A stretch of 64,000 nt of DNA from Streptomyces tanashiensis (GCF_014648895.1 NZ_BMRZ01000003.1:806001-870000); one strand, 5' to 3'; shown: positions 31,049 through 41,014, counted from the stretch's first letter. Made by a program: numbers and translations. Notes: generated by a model not told the origin, from the letters alone.

Positions 31049-31080
31049 GCATACGTGACGGGTCGCGCGCATACCGTGAC
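31049..31080 (+). promoter_or_regulatory. direct repeat upstream of trpB
   Basis: GCATACGTGAC (31049-31059) recurs as GCATACCGTGAC (31069-31080) with a 20-base period, about 50 bases before the trpB start. It may be a promoter or a protein-binding site for trpBA; no match to a known regulator was recognised. Confidence 0.35.
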
Positions 31081-31129
31081 CACCAACCCCACGTACCCGG
31101 GGCACACCCGCCCCGCGAGGAGCATCCGC

Positions 31130-32364
<1,235 letters not shown>

Positions 32365-32368
<4 letters not shown>

Positions 32369-33186
32369 CGACCGGGAACATCCAGCTGCTCAGCGACACC
32401 CTCGCCAAGGCCAGGGCCGAGAACCGGGCGGCGCTCATCGCGTACCTGCCGGCCGGCTTCCCGACCGTCGACGGCGGCATCGCCGCGATCAAGGCCGTCT
32501 TCGACGGCGGCGCCGACGTCGTCGAGGTCGGGCTCCCGCACAGCGACCCGGTCCTCGACGGGCCGGTCATCCAGACCGCCGACGACATCGCCCTGCGCGG
32601 CGGAGTGAAGATCGCCGACGTGATGCGGACGGTCCGCGAGGCCCACGAGGCCACCGGCAAGCCGGTCCTCGTCATGACGTACTGGAACCCGATCGACCGG
32701 TACGGCATCGAGCGCTTCACCGAGGAGCTCGCCGCGGCCGGCGGCGCGGGCTGCATCCTGCCCGACCTGCCGGTCCAGGAGTCCGCCGTCTGGCGCGAGC
32801 ACGCCGACAAGCACGGTCTCGCGACCGTCTTCGTCGTCGCGCCCAGCAGCAAGGACGAGCGCCTCGCCACCATCACGGCCGCCGGCTCGGGCTTCGTCTA
32901 CGCCGCCTCGCTCATGGGTGTCACCGGCACCCGCGAGTCGGTCGGCGAGTCGGCCGCGGACCTGGTCCGCCGCACCCGAGCCACCTCGGAGCTGCCGGTG
33001 TGCGTCGGTCTCGGCGTCTCCAACTCCACGCAGGCGCGTGAGGTCGCGGCCTTCGCCGACGGCGTCATCGTGGGCTCCGCCTTCGTGAAGCGGATCCTCG
33101 ACGCCGACGGCGACGAGGCGGCCGGGCTCACCGCCGTAAGGGAACTGGCGGCCGAACTCGCCGAGGGCGTCCGCCGCGTTTCGTAG
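32365..33186 (+). CDS. trpA: tryptophan synthase alpha chain
   Basis: Cleaves indole-3-glycerol phosphate to indole, which is channelled to TrpB. It is a 273-residue TIM barrel. The segment IAYLPAGFP is the usual N-terminal block, and [18 protein letters not shown] holds the catalytic acidic residues. Note [11 protein letters not shown] where many homologues have VPYSDPxxDGP. Phosphate loops are near VCVGLGVSN and VIVGSAFVK. The GTG at 32365 overlaps the trpB stop, so the two subunits are translationally coupled. Confidence 0.97.
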
Positions 33187-33206
33187 CCCATCCGGGTGGA
33201 TCTGGG

Positions 33207-33236
33207 ACCGGGGAGGCGCGGATGTGCCTCCCCGGT
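33207..33236 (+). terminator. trpBA terminator
   Basis: A perfect 11-bp stem (ACCGGGGAGGC, 33207-33217, with 33226-33236) and 8-base loop. It lies 20 bases after trpA and just before the DsbA-like gene start at 33251. Confidence 0.75.
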
Positions 33237-33250
33237 TCGTTGCCTGGGGC

Positions 33251-34075
33251 GTGAGCGAGAAGAACAGTGGTGACGGTAGCCGGAGCGCGCGGGAGCGCCT
33301 CCAGCAGCAGCGCGAGCGCGACAAGGCCCGCGAGAAGCAGCGACGCGTCCTGATCGTGTCGGCGGCGGTGGTCGGTGTCCTCGGCCTGGCCGCGGTCGTC
33401 GGTGTGATCGCCGCGAGCGGCGACAAGGACGGTGGATCCGACAAGGCGGGACCGGTGGTCGCGCCGAGCGGAGCGACCGACGAGGACGCCAAGCCCGCCA
33501 TCCCCACGGGCAAGGCGGACGCTCCGTCGACGCTCACGATCTGGGAGGACTTCCGCTGCCCGGCGTGCGCCCAGTTCGAGAACGTCATGCGGGACTCGAT
33601 CCACGAGCTGGAGGCCTCCGGCGCCCTCAAGGCCGATTACCACCTCGCCACCCTCATCGACGGGAACATGGGCGGCAGCGGCTCGCTGCGCGCGGCGAAC
33701 GCCGCCGCGTGCGCCCAGGACGCGGGGAAGTTCACCGCGTACCACGACGTGCTCTACATCAACCAGCCGCAGGAGACGGACGACGCCTTCGGCGACAACG
33801 CCAAGCTGATCGAGCTCGCGGCGAAGGTGCCGGGGCTCGACACGCCGGCCTTCCGCAGCTGTGTGAACGACGGCACGCACGACAGCTGGGTGAAGAAGTC
33901 GCACGAGGCCTTCCAGAACGGCGGCTTCCGCGGCACCCCCTCCGTCCTCCTCAACGGAGAATCGATCTTCCCGACCAAGGGGAACGAGCAGATCTCCCCG
34001 GAGAACCTGAAGAAGTGGGTCGCCGAGGCCAACAAGGGCAAGAAGGCGGGCACCGCCTCCCCGTCGGCGGGATAA
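33251..34075 (+). CDS. membrane-anchored DsbA-family thiol oxidoreductase
   Basis: A 274-residue paralogue of the protein at 2067-2882. A charged N-terminal segment (RERLQQQRERDKAREKQRR), one membrane helix (about residues 33-54) and an external thioredoxin-fold domain follow. The active site is CPAC in IWEDFRCPACAQFENV near residue 101, and the cis-proline loop is FRGTPSVLLNG. The GTG at 33251 is preferred to an upstream start because it follows the trp terminator and gives the family's normal N-terminus. It precedes lgt by about 100 bases. It probably oxidises or isomerises disulfides outside the membrane. Confidence 0.85.
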   Translation: MSEKNSGDGSRSARERLQQQRERDKAREKQRRVLIVSAAVVGVLGLAAVVGVIAASGDKDGGSDKAGPVVAPSGATDEDAKPAIPTGKADAPSTLTIWEDFRCPACAQFENVMRDSIHELEASGALKADYHLATLIDGNMGGSGSLRAANAAACAQDAGKFTAYHDVLYINQPQETDDAFGDNAKLIELAAKVPGLDTPAFRSCVNDGTHDSWVKKSHEAFQNGGFRGTPSVLLNGESIFPTKGNEQISPENLKKWVAEANKGKKAGTASPSAG

Positions 34076-34173
34076 CCGGGGACGGCCGACGGGTCGGCCG
34101 GCGGATTGGTTACCCAGAAGTTGCCGGGTGGGCTGCCGTCCCGCCCGCCCGGCAGGGTAGCGTCGGTCCTGCC

Positions 34174-35187
34174 ATGGACCTTGCCTACATTCCCAGCCCG
34201 TCGACCGGCGTGATCCACCTCGGACCGATCCCGCTGCGCGGCTATGCCTTCTGCATCATCATCGGTGTCTTCGTTGCCGTCTGGCTCGGCAACAAGCGCT
34301 GGATCGCCCGGGGCGGCACCGCCGGCACCGTGGCCGACATCGCCGTCTGGGCGGTGCCCTTCGGCCTCGTCGGCGGACGTCTCTACCACGTGATCACCGA
34401 CTACCAGCTGTACTTCAGCGAGGGTGAGAACTGGGTCGACGCCTTCAAGATCTGGGAGGGCGGCCTCGGTATCTGGGGTGCCATCGCGCTCGGCGCGGTG
34501 GGCGCCTGGATCGGCTGCCGCCGCCGGGGCATCCCGCTCCCGGCGTACGCCGACGTCATCGCCCCCGGAATCGCCTTCGCCCAGGCCATCGGCCGCTGGG
34601 GCAACTGGTTCAACCAGGAGCTCTACGGCAAGCCGACCGACCTGCCCTGGGCGCTGAAGATCAGCGAGGGCGTGAACCGCGAGGCCGGGCTCTACCACCC
34701 GACCTTCCTCTACGAGTCGCTCTGGTGCGTCGCCGTCGGCTTCCTCGTCATCTGGGCCGACCGCCGCTTCAAGCTCGGCCACGGCCGTGCCTTCGCCCTC
34801 TACGTCGCCGCGTACTGCGCGGGCCGTGTCTGGACCGAGTACCTGCGCGTCGACGAGGCGCACCACGTGCTCGGCCTGCGGCTGAACGTGTGGACGGCGA
34901 TCATCGTCGGCCTGCTGGCCGTGGTCTACATGGTGGTCTCGGCGCGGGTGCGCCCGGGCCGCGAGGAGACCGTGGAACCCAAGAAGGCCGAGAAGACCGA
35001 GAAGACCGAGAAGGCCGACGGCGCCGTGGACGGTGCCGGGGAGGACGAGGCGGCGGACGCGGAGCCGAAGGACACCGCTCCGGACACGGACTCCGAGGAG
35101 CCGGAGGAGTCCGGCCTCTCCGATGCGGAGAAGCCGGAGAAGCCGGAGAAGTCGACGAACGGTGCGGGATCGGCCGCCAAGAGCTGA
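34174..35187 (+). CDS. lgt: prolipoprotein diacylglyceryl transferase
   Basis: Transfers diacylglycerol from phosphatidylglycerol to the lipobox cysteine of prolipoproteins, the first step of lipoprotein maturation. The 337-residue protein has seven predicted helices over about 1-270. The Lgt signature is intact in IGRWGNWFNQELYG, and GRLYHVITDY carries a conserved His. The last 65 residues are a highly charged tail with KTEKTEK and EKPEKPEKS repeats, as in other actinobacterial Lgt. TAGCGT lies 10 bases before the ATG. A terminator follows the gene. Confidence 0.96.
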   Translation: MDLAYIPSPSTGVIHLGPIPLRGYAFCIIIGVFVAVWLGNKRWIARGGTAGTVADIAVWAVPFGLVGGRLYHVITDYQLYFSEGENWVDAFKIWEGGLGIWGAIALGAVGAWIGCRRRGIPLPAYADVIAPGIAFAQAIGRWGNWFNQELYGKPTDLPWALKISEGVNREAGLYHPTFLYESLWCVAVGFLVIWADRRFKLGHGRAFALYVAAYCAGRVWTEYLRVDEAHHVLGLRLNVWTAIIVGLLAVVYMVVSARVRPGREETVEPKKAEKTEKTEKADGAVDGAGEDEAADAEPKDTAPDTDSEEPEESGLSDAEKPEKPEKSTNGAGSAAKS

Positions 35188-35201
35188 TCGTCCACAGCCG
35201 G

Positions 35202-35238
35202 AGGGCCGTCGGGACCGAGAGGTCCCGGCGGCCCTTTC
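35202..35238 (+). terminator. lgt terminator
   Basis: A 15-bp stem with one T-G wobble (35202-35216 with 35221-35235), loop GAGA and a TTT tail. It can also serve the convergent minus-strand operon ending at 35247. Confidence 0.8.
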
Positions 35239-35246
35239 CCGTGGGG

Positions 35247-36167
35247 TCACCCCGCGCGGGCCGCGAGCGCGAGGACCCGGTGGGCGCCCTCCACCACCGC
35301 CGCGTCCACGAAGCGGCCGTCCGGGAGCGCGAGGGCGCCCTGCTCGGTCGCGGCGGCCTCGACGACCTCCCGGGCAGCGTCGATCTCCTCGGGGGTGGGG
35401 AGGTAGGCGCGCTCGATGACCGGGAGCTGACGGGGGTGGATCGCGGCCCGGCCGAGGAAGCCCATGGCCCGGCCCCGCGCGCAGCCGGCGGCCAGCGCCT
35501 CCAGGTCGCCGACGTCCGGGTGGACGGACTGGGCCGGCGGTGGGAGGGCCGCCGCGCGGGCCGCGACCACCACGCGCCCACGCGCCCAGTCGAGGGCGCT
35601 GTCCTCCCGTACCCCCAGGTCGGCGCGGAGGTCCGCCTCGCCGAGGGCGATGCCCCGGACGGCGGGATGGGCGGTGGCGATGGCGTGGGCGTGCTCCACG
35701 GCGAGGGCGTTCTCCAGGAGCGGGTAGAGGGGGAGGCCCGGGGCGAGCTCGGCGATCCGGTGGATGTCAGTGGCGTGTGTCACCTTGGGTACACGGAGAC
35801 CGCAGAGGCCGCGGAGGGGGGCCAGGGTGGGGATGTCGCGCGAGGTGTGGACGCGGACGTGGACCGGTACGGGATGGGCGTCCGCGAGGAGATCCGCCGT
35901 GGCGTCGAGGGCGTACGCCTTGCGGTGCGGGGCGACCGCGTCCTCCAGATCGACGATCACGACATCGGCGCCCGAGGACAGCGCCTTGCGGACGACGTCG
36001 GGGCGGTCGCCGGGTGCGTACAGCCAGGTGAGAGGGGTGCGCGGGGGCGCCGTGCCCCGCAGGGCGGGCGTGCCGGTCGCTTCGTTCGCCCCCGTGCGTC
36101 CGTTCGGTTCCGTGCGTCCGCTCGCGCCCGGCCGGTCGTTCTCCGCGGGGCCGCTGAGGGGGCTCAT
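35247..36167 (-). CDS. HpcH/HpaI/CitE-type CoA ester lyase
   Basis: A 306-residue TIM-barrel lyase of the CitE family, which cleaves or hydrolyses beta-hydroxyacyl-CoA compounds such as citryl- or malyl-CoA. Family marks are LYAPGDRPDVVRKALSSGADVVIVDLEDAV and GIALGEADLRADLGV, where the acidic residues bind magnesium, and AIHPRQLPVI near the C-terminus. A disordered 40-residue head precedes the barrel. Its start overlaps the CoA-transferase stop by four bases. It is the last gene of the seven-gene operon. The substrate is unknown. Confidence 0.87.
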   Translation of the reverse strand: MSPLSGPAENDRPGASGRTEPNGRTGANEATGTPALRGTAPPRTPLTWLYAPGDRPDVVRKALSSGADVVIVDLEDAVAPHRKAYALDATADLLADAHPVPVHVRVHTSRDIPTLAPLRGLCGLRVPKVTHATDIHRIAELAPGLPLYPLLENALAVEHAHAIATAHPAVRGIALGEADLRADLGVREDSALDWARGRVVVAARAAALPPPAQSVHPDVGDLEALAAGCARGRAMGFLGRAAIHPRQLPVIERAYLPTPEEIDAAREVVEAAATEQGALALPDGRFVDAAVVEGAHRVLALAARAG

Positions 36168-37423
36168 ACCGCTCCCTGTTCCCGGAGGGCGTCGATCTCG
36201 GCGGGGGTGAGGCCGAGTTCGGAGAGGACGGCGGTGGTGTCGGCGCCGTGCGGCCGGCCGGGCCAGCGGATGGCGCCGGGGGTCTCGGAGAGGCGGAAGA
36301 GGACGTTCTGCATCTTGATCGGGCCGAGCTCGGGATCCTCCACCTCGGTCACGGTGCGGAGCGCCTGGTACTGGGGATCGGCGACGACGTCCCGGATGTC
36401 GTAGACGGGGGCGATGGCCGCCTCCGCCTTCTCGAAGGCCGCCATCGCCTCGTCGCGGGTGTGGCGGGCGATCCACGAGCCGACGGCCTCGTCCAGGACG
36501 TCCGCGTGCTCGGCCCGGCCCGTGCCGTCGGCGAACCACGGCTCGTCGATCAGCTCCGGGCGGCCGACGAGCCGCAGCACCCGCTCGGCGATCGACTGGG
36601 CGGAGGTGGAGACGGCGACCCAGGAGCCGTCGGCGGTCCGGTAGGTGTTGCGCGGGGCGTTGTTGCGGGAGCGGTTGCCGGTCCGGGGCTGGACGTAACC
36701 GAGCTGGTCGTACCAGAGGGGGTGGGGGCCGATGACGGAGAGCATCGGTTCGATGATCGCCATGTCGACGACCTGGCCGCGGCCGGTCGCCGTCCTGGCG
36801 GTGAGCGCGGTCATCACCGCGTACGCCGTGGCGAGGGCGGCGATCGAGTCGGCGAGGCCGAAGGGCGGCAGCGTCGGCGGGCCGTCCGGTTCGCCGGTGA
36901 TGGCGGCGAAACCGCTCATCGCCTCGGCGAGCGTGCCGAAGCCGGGGCGGTGGGCGTACGGCCCGAACTGGCCGAAGCCGGTGACGCGGGCGAGGACCAG
37001 ACGCGGGTTGACGGTGGAGAGCTCCTCCCAGCCCAGACCCCAGCGTTCCAGGGTGCCGGGGCGGAAGTTCTCCACGATCACGTCGGCGTCGGCGGCGAGT
37101 GCGAGCAGGGTGTCGCGGCCGCCGGGGGACGACAGATCGAGGGTGATCGTCCGCTTGTTCCGGCCGAGGACCTTCCACCACAGGCCGATCCCGTCCTTGG
37201 CGGGGCCGTGGCCGCGGGAGGGGTCCGGTTTGCGGGGGTGCTCGACCTTGACGACGTCGGCGCCGAAGTCGCCCAGCATCATGGCCGCGAGCGGGCCGGC
37301 GAACAGGGTCGCGAGATCCAGGACGCGCAGCCCCTGCAGGGGAGGCCGGGCCTGGCCGGGGCTCTCGGGGCTCTCGGGGCTCTCGGGACTCTCGGACGGG
37401 ATGGCCGGGGCGTGGATGGTCAT
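36164..37423 (-). CDS. CaiB/BaiF family (class III) CoA transferase
   Basis: A 419-residue class III CoA transferase. LRVLDLATLFAGPLAAMMLGDFGADVVKVEHP contains the conserved N-terminal block; the catalytic Asp is expected in AFVD/MAIIEPMLS-like context after the central region (VVDMAIIEPMLSVIG). RSRNNAPRNTYRTADGSWVAVS is another family block. The first 22 residues hold four SPE-type repeats from a 9-base tandem repeat. Start and stop overlap its neighbours by four bases. With the following CitE-like lyase it suggests activation and cleavage of an organic acid as its CoA ester. Confidence 0.87.
   Translation of the reverse strand: MTIHAPAIPSESPESPESPESPGQARPPLQGLRVLDLATLFAGPLAAMMLGDFGADVVKVEHPRKPDPSRGHGPAKDGIGLWWKVLGRNKRTITLDLSSPGGRDTLLALAADADVIVENFRPGTLERWGLGWEELSTVNPRLVLARVTGFGQFGPYAHRPGFGTLAEAMSGFAAITGEPDGPPTLPPFGLADSIAALATAYAVMTALTARTATGRGQVVDMAIIEPMLSVIGPHPLWYDQLGYVQPRTGNRSRNNAPRNTYRTADGSWVAVSTSAQSIAERVLRLVGRPELIDEPWFADGTGRAEHADVLDEAVGSWIARHTRDEAMAAFEKAEAAIAPVYDIRDVVADPQYQALRTVTEVEDPELGPIKMQNVLFRLSETPGAIRWPGRPHGADTTAVLSELGLTPAEIDALREQGAV
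37359..37394 (-). repeat. 9-base tandem repeat in the CoA-transferase N-terminus
   Basis: Four head-to-tail units of GGGCTCTCG (last one GGACTCTCG) encode a SESPESPESPESP segment on the minus strand. It is a likely slippage-prone microsatellite that leaves the frame intact. Confidence 0.75.
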
Positions 37424-38340
37424 ACGGCGTCGGCCTCCAGGATGTGGGGGGAGAGGAAGGCGGCCTCGATCTCGACGCGGTACGGCATCGAGGTCGACGC
37501 GCCCTCCCGCTGGACGGAGAGCGCGGCGGCCGTCTGTGCCCAGGCCAGGGCCTCGGGGGCGGGGCGGCCCTCGCCCAGAGCGACCGCGAGGGCGCCGACG
37601 AAGGTGTCGCCGGCGCCCGTGGTGTCCACGGCCCGGACCCGGGGGGCGGGCACGGCGACCGGTTCGGCGCCGCGCACCGCGTACAGGCTGCCGGCGGCGC
37701 CCAGCGTGACGACCACCTCGGGGACGTCCCGCAGCAGGGCCTGCGCGGCCGCGCGCGGGTCGGTGAGGCCGGTGAGGGCGGCGGCCTCGTGCTCGTTGGG
37801 CACCAACAGGTCGGTGGCGGCGAGCAGTTCCGGCGGCAGCGGCTGCGCGGGGGCGGGGGTGAGGACGGTGCGGACGCCGAGCCGGCGGGCGGTGACGGCG
37901 CCCTCGACGACGACGGAGAGGGGGAGTTCGAGCTGGAGGAGCAGGGCGTCGGCGGTCGCGATGAGGGCCTCGTCGCCATGGGTGAGGGAGGTGACGGTGC
38001 CGTTGGCGCCGGGGACGACGACGATCGCGTTGCCGCCCTCGTCGTCGACGACGACATGGGCGGTGCCGGAGGAGCCCTCGGCGGTGCGCAGGAGATCGGT
38101 GTCCACCGCGCAGTGCTCCAGGGTGGAGCGGAGCCGGGCCCCGAAGTCGTCCGCGCCGACCGCGCCGATCATCGCCACCTCGGCGCCCGCGCGGGCGGCG
38201 GCGACGGCCTGGTTCGCGCCCTTGCCGCCGGGGATCGTACGGAAGGAGCGACCGGTGACCGTCTCGCCGAGGGCGGGGGCCCGCGGCACGTAGGTGACGA
38301 GATCCATGTTCGTGCTGCCGAGCACGACGATGCTGGTCAT
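37420..38340 (-). CDS. rbsK: ribokinase (PfkB family)
   Basis: A 306-residue sugar kinase. VVLGSTNMDLVTYVPRAPALGETVTG and PGGKGANQAVAAARAG form the substrate-binding N-terminal block typical of ribokinases. DTTGAGDTFVGALA holds the catalytic aspartate and anion hole. Ribose is the likely substrate, making ribose-5-phosphate. It directly follows the ADP-ribosylglycohydrolase genes with a four-base overlap, so ribose released from ADP-ribose or nucleosides is an attractive but untested source. No ribose transporter is nearby. Confidence 0.9.
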   Translation of the reverse strand: MTSIVVLGSTNMDLVTYVPRAPALGETVTGRSFRTIPGGKGANQAVAAARAGAEVAMIGAVGADDFGARLRSTLEHCAVDTDLLRTAEGSSGTAHVVVDDEGGNAIVVVPGANGTVTSLTHGDEALIATADALLLQLELPLSVVVEGAVTARRLGVRTVLTPAPAQPLPPELLAATDLLVPNEHEAAALTGLTDPRAAAQALLRDVPEVVVTLGAAGSLYAVRGAEPVAVPAPRVRAVDTTGAGDTFVGALAVALGEGRPAPEALAWAQTAAALSVQREGASTSMPYRVEIEAAFLSPHILEADAV

Positions 38341-39851
38341 GGGCGTACTGCCTCCGTGTGTGTCAGTTCGGCCAGGGTGTCGAAGCCGATGCCGTCGAAG
38401 GACGCCACCGAGGTCGACAGGCGGTTCTTGAGGGGGGAGGTCCAGCGTTCGGGGAGCCGGTCCGGGTGTCCGGCGAGCAGCCCTGCGACCGAACCGGCGG
38501 TGGCGCCGTTGGAGTCGGTGTCCCAGCCGCCCGACACGGCCGCGCAGACGGAGCGGGAGAAGTCGCCGTCGGCGTGGGTGAGGGCGGCGGCGAGCAGCGC
38601 GGCGTTCGGGACGGCATGCACCCAGTGGTACCCGCCGAGTTCGGCGTGCAGGCGGTCGACGACGGCGTCGAAGTCGGGGGTGGAGCCGGCCGCCGTGATG
38701 CCCAGCCGGACGGCCGCCGCCAGGCGCGAGCGCGGGGGGATCACGCCGAGGCCGGCGGCGAGCGCCTGGTGGACGTCGGCGGCGCCGGTCGCGGCGGCGG
38801 CGAGGGTGCCGGCGACGAACATCGCGCCGTAGACGCCGTTGGCGGTGTGCGTGAGCACCGCGTCCCGGTACGCCTGCGCGGCGGCGGCCACCGGGTCGCC
38901 GGGGTGGGTCCAGCCGTGGACGTCGGCGCGGATCTGGGCGCCGATCCACTCGCGGAAGGGGTTGCGGCGGAGGGCGGTGAGCGGGGGTTCCACACCGTCC
39001 AGGAGGTTGCGGTAGGCGACGCGCTCGGCCGTGAAGGTGCGGCCGGCGGGGAGTTCGTCGAGCCAGAGGCGGGCGACGTCGGCGGTGGTGAAGTCGCGTC
39101 CGTACCGCTGGAGGAGGAGCAGGTTGAGGAGGGGGTAGTTGAGGTCGTCGTCCTCGGGCATGCCGTCGATGTTCTCGGCGAGGGAGGTGGCGGCGGAGCG
39201 GCGGTTCCAGGGGTGGGCGGCGAGCAGTTCCGGCGGGACGCCGCGGGCGGTGAACCAGGTGGTGAGGGGCCAGTTGCCGGCGGCGCGGGCGAGGGCGCGG
39301 AGGGCGGGGAGGGGGAGCTTCTCGACGGGCTTGCCGAGCAGGCATCCCACGGCCCGGCCCAGCCAGGCGGCGTGGAGGCGGTCCCGGAGGGCGGTGCCGT
39401 TCGGCGTTGTGGGCAGGCGTTCCTCCGGGGCGGAAAGGGTGGGCGCAACCTCCACGACGGCACCGCCCGTCCGGTGCCGGGCCAGGCGCGGAGGCCTGGG
39501 CGCGGCTGGGGGCGCCGTCCCGTGTGCCCACCCGTCCCGCCCCAGCGGGACGCTTGCCCACACGGCGATGGGCGCGGCCGTCGTCAGCTCCTGGATCGAG
39601 GAGAGGGTCGTGGGTTCCTGTGCGGCCAGGGGGGACGGGAGGGACGTCAGGGTGTCCAGGAGCTCTTCCGCGAGCCGGCGGAGGTCCGGGCGGGGGGTCC
39701 CGGAGGCGCCGGCCGCGTCGGGGGCCGGGGGCCCGCCCGCCTCCGTCCAGCGGGCCGCCAGGGTCTCGGCGTCGCGGCCGTCCTCGGCCGCCTGACGGAG
39801 TTCGTGGCCCACCAGGTCCTCCGGTTGGACCCAGGTCAGGCGGAGGGTCAT
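38337..39851 (-). CDS. ADP-ribosylglycohydrolase-like protein with in-frame repeat insertion
   Basis: A 504-residue protein. An N-terminal region (1-95) is followed by a segment encoded by palindromic element B (residues about 97-149), then the ARH fold (LRDRLHAAWLGRAVGCLLGKPVEKLP onward). Where canonical enzymes have T-D-D-T, this one has PEDDDLNY near residue 212. The C-terminal metal motif is GGWDTDSNGATAGSVAG. It may therefore hydrolyse a different N- or O-glycosidic bond. The start at 39851 overlaps the previous gene's stop (ATGA), supporting the full-length frame. The insertion adds about 53 residues without breaking the frame. Confidence 0.82.
   Translation of the reverse strand: MTLRLTWVQPEDLVGHELRQAAEDGRDAETLAARWTEAGGPPAPDAAGASGTPRPDLRRLAEELLDTLTSLPSPLAAQEPTTLSSIQELTTAAPIAVWASVPLGRDGWAHGTAPPAAPRPPRLARHRTGGAVVEVAPTLSAPEERLPTTPNGTALRDRLHAAWLGRAVGCLLGKPVEKLPLPALRALARAAGNWPLTTWFTARGVPPELLAAHPWNRRSAATSLAENIDGMPEDDDLNYPLLNLLLLQRYGRDFTTADVARLWLDELPAGRTFTAERVAYRNLLDGVEPPLTALRRNPFREWIGAQIRADVHGWTHPGDPVAAAAQAYRDAVLTHTANGVYGAMFVAGTLAAAATGAADVHQALAAGLGVIPPRSRLAAAVRLGITAAGSTPDFDAVVDRLHAELGGYHWVHAVPNAALLAAALTHADGDFSRSVCAAVSGGWDTDSNGATAGSVAGLLAGHPDRLPERWTSPLKNRLSTSVASFDGIGFDTLAELTHTEAVRP
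39406..39565. repeat. palindromic repeat element B, in frame within a gene
   Basis: Left unit 39406-39449 (GTTGTGGGCA to GGGTGGGCGCAAC) and inverted right unit 39520-39565 (CCGTGTGCCCACCCGTCCCG to CACACGG) reproduce the design of element A, with the same inward GGCGCCGTCC extension. The roughly 159-base element equals 53 codons of the surrounding ADP-ribosylglycohydrolase frame. No stop codon occurs in the host frame. Confidence 0.85.
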
Positions 39852-41014
39852 CGCTCCGCGCTCGTCAGCGTCGCGAAGGCCGATTCATGGGCACGGCGGA
39901 GTGCGGTGTCCCGGGCGAAGATCTCGCGGGCCACGTCCGTCAGCGTGCGCGCGGGGGCGTGGAGGTCCAGGCGGCTCGCCTCCGCCACCTGCTTCGCCCA
40001 CTCGGCGGGGACGGCGGACTCGCCGTGCAGCGCGCCCACGATCGCGCCCGCCATCGTGGCGATCGAGTCGCAGTCGCGGCCGTAGTTGACCGCGCCCAGG
40101 ACCGTACGCCGGAAGTCGCCCCCGCCGACGAGCAGCATGCCGAGGGCGATCGGCAGTTCCTCGATCGCGTGGAGGCGGGAGGGGCGGCGGGCGCCGAGGG
40201 AGGGGGCGCGGTAGTCGGGGCCGACCGTGTCGAAGGGGGCGACCGCCCTGCGCAGGGGGATCAGGGCGGTCTCGAAGTCCGTGTGGTCGGCGGCGACTTC
40301 GGCGACCGCGCTGATCGCCGCGTGCGTTCCGTCCTTCGCCAGGGACAGCGCCGCGGCGACCACCGAGGCCGGGGTCGCGCCCGGCGCGCAGGCCGCCGCG
40401 ACCGCCGCCGCGAAGACCCCCGCGGCCTCCCTGCCGTAGGAGGACTGGTGTGCGCCGGTCAGGTCGATCGCCTCGGCGTAGGCGGCCGCCGGGTGCGCGG
40501 CGTTGACCAGGCCGACCGGCGCCATGTACATCGCCGCCCCGCAGTTGACGATGTTGCCGCTGCCGGCCTCGCGCGGGTCCGCGTGGCCGTAGTGGAGCCG
40601 GGTCACGATCCACTTCTCGGCGAGGAAGATCCGCTGGAGGGGGAGCGCCTCCGCCTCCAGCTCCGGGATCCAGACGGGGGAGCCCATGAGTTCGGGGACG
40701 AGGTGGTCCGCGACCGCGTACGCGTCGAGGTGGCCGCGGACCTTCTCGTACACGCGGATCAGGGCGTGGGTCATCAAGGTGTCGTCGGTGACGTGCCCGT
40801 CGCCCTTGTGGTACGGCGCGATGGGCCGGGCGGTGCGCCAGTCGCCGCCGTTCCAGGGGCCGACGATCCCGGTGACCCGGCCGCCGTGGCGTTCCATGAT
40901 CTGCTCGGGGGTGTAGCCCTCGACGGGGCCGCCGAGCGCGTCGCCGACGGCGGCCCCGAGGAGGCTGCCGGTGATCCGGTCATCCAGTGTGGGTGTCATG
41001 TCGGAATTGTCCAC
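39848..41014 (-). CDS. ADP-ribosylglycohydrolase family protein, canonical
   Basis: A 388-residue ARH/DraG-type hydrolase with an intact magnesium site: TDDT at residues 76-79 (GDGHVTDDTLMTHAL) and the C-terminal NYGRDCDSIATMAGAI starting at 310. The N-terminus has GSLLGAAVGDALGGPVEG, the standard opening. Such enzymes cleave ADP-ribose from proteins or related substrates. A shorter start at 40999 (MTPTLDD) would reduce the overlap with the upstream gene from 35 to 20 bases. The last codons overlap the next gene's ATG. Of the four homologues here it looks most like active enzymes. Confidence 0.88.
   Translation of the reverse strand: MDNSDMTPTLDDRITGSLLGAAVGDALGGPVEGYTPEQIMERHGGRVTGIVGPWNGGDWRTARPIAPYHKGDGHVTDDTLMTHALIRVYEKVRGHLDAYAVADHLVPELMGSPVWIPELEAEALPLQRIFLAEKWIVTRLHYGHADPREAGSGNIVNCGAAMYMAPVGLVNAAHPAAAYAEAIDLTGAHQSSYGREAAGVFAAAVAAACAPGATPASVVAAALSLAKDGTHAAISAVAEVAADHTDFETALIPLRRAVAPFDTVGPDYRAPSLGARRPSRLHAIEELPIALGMLLVGGGDFRRTVLGAVNYGRDCDSIATMAGAIVGALHGESAVPAEWAKQVAEASRLDLHAPARTLTDVAREIFARDTALRRAHESAFATLTSAER

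Noticed and set aside
30865..31129. Open frames across the trpM-trpB gap as extensions of trpB or new genes
   Set aside because: They arise from the repeat element, which is open in several frames; no homology or ribosome sites support them.
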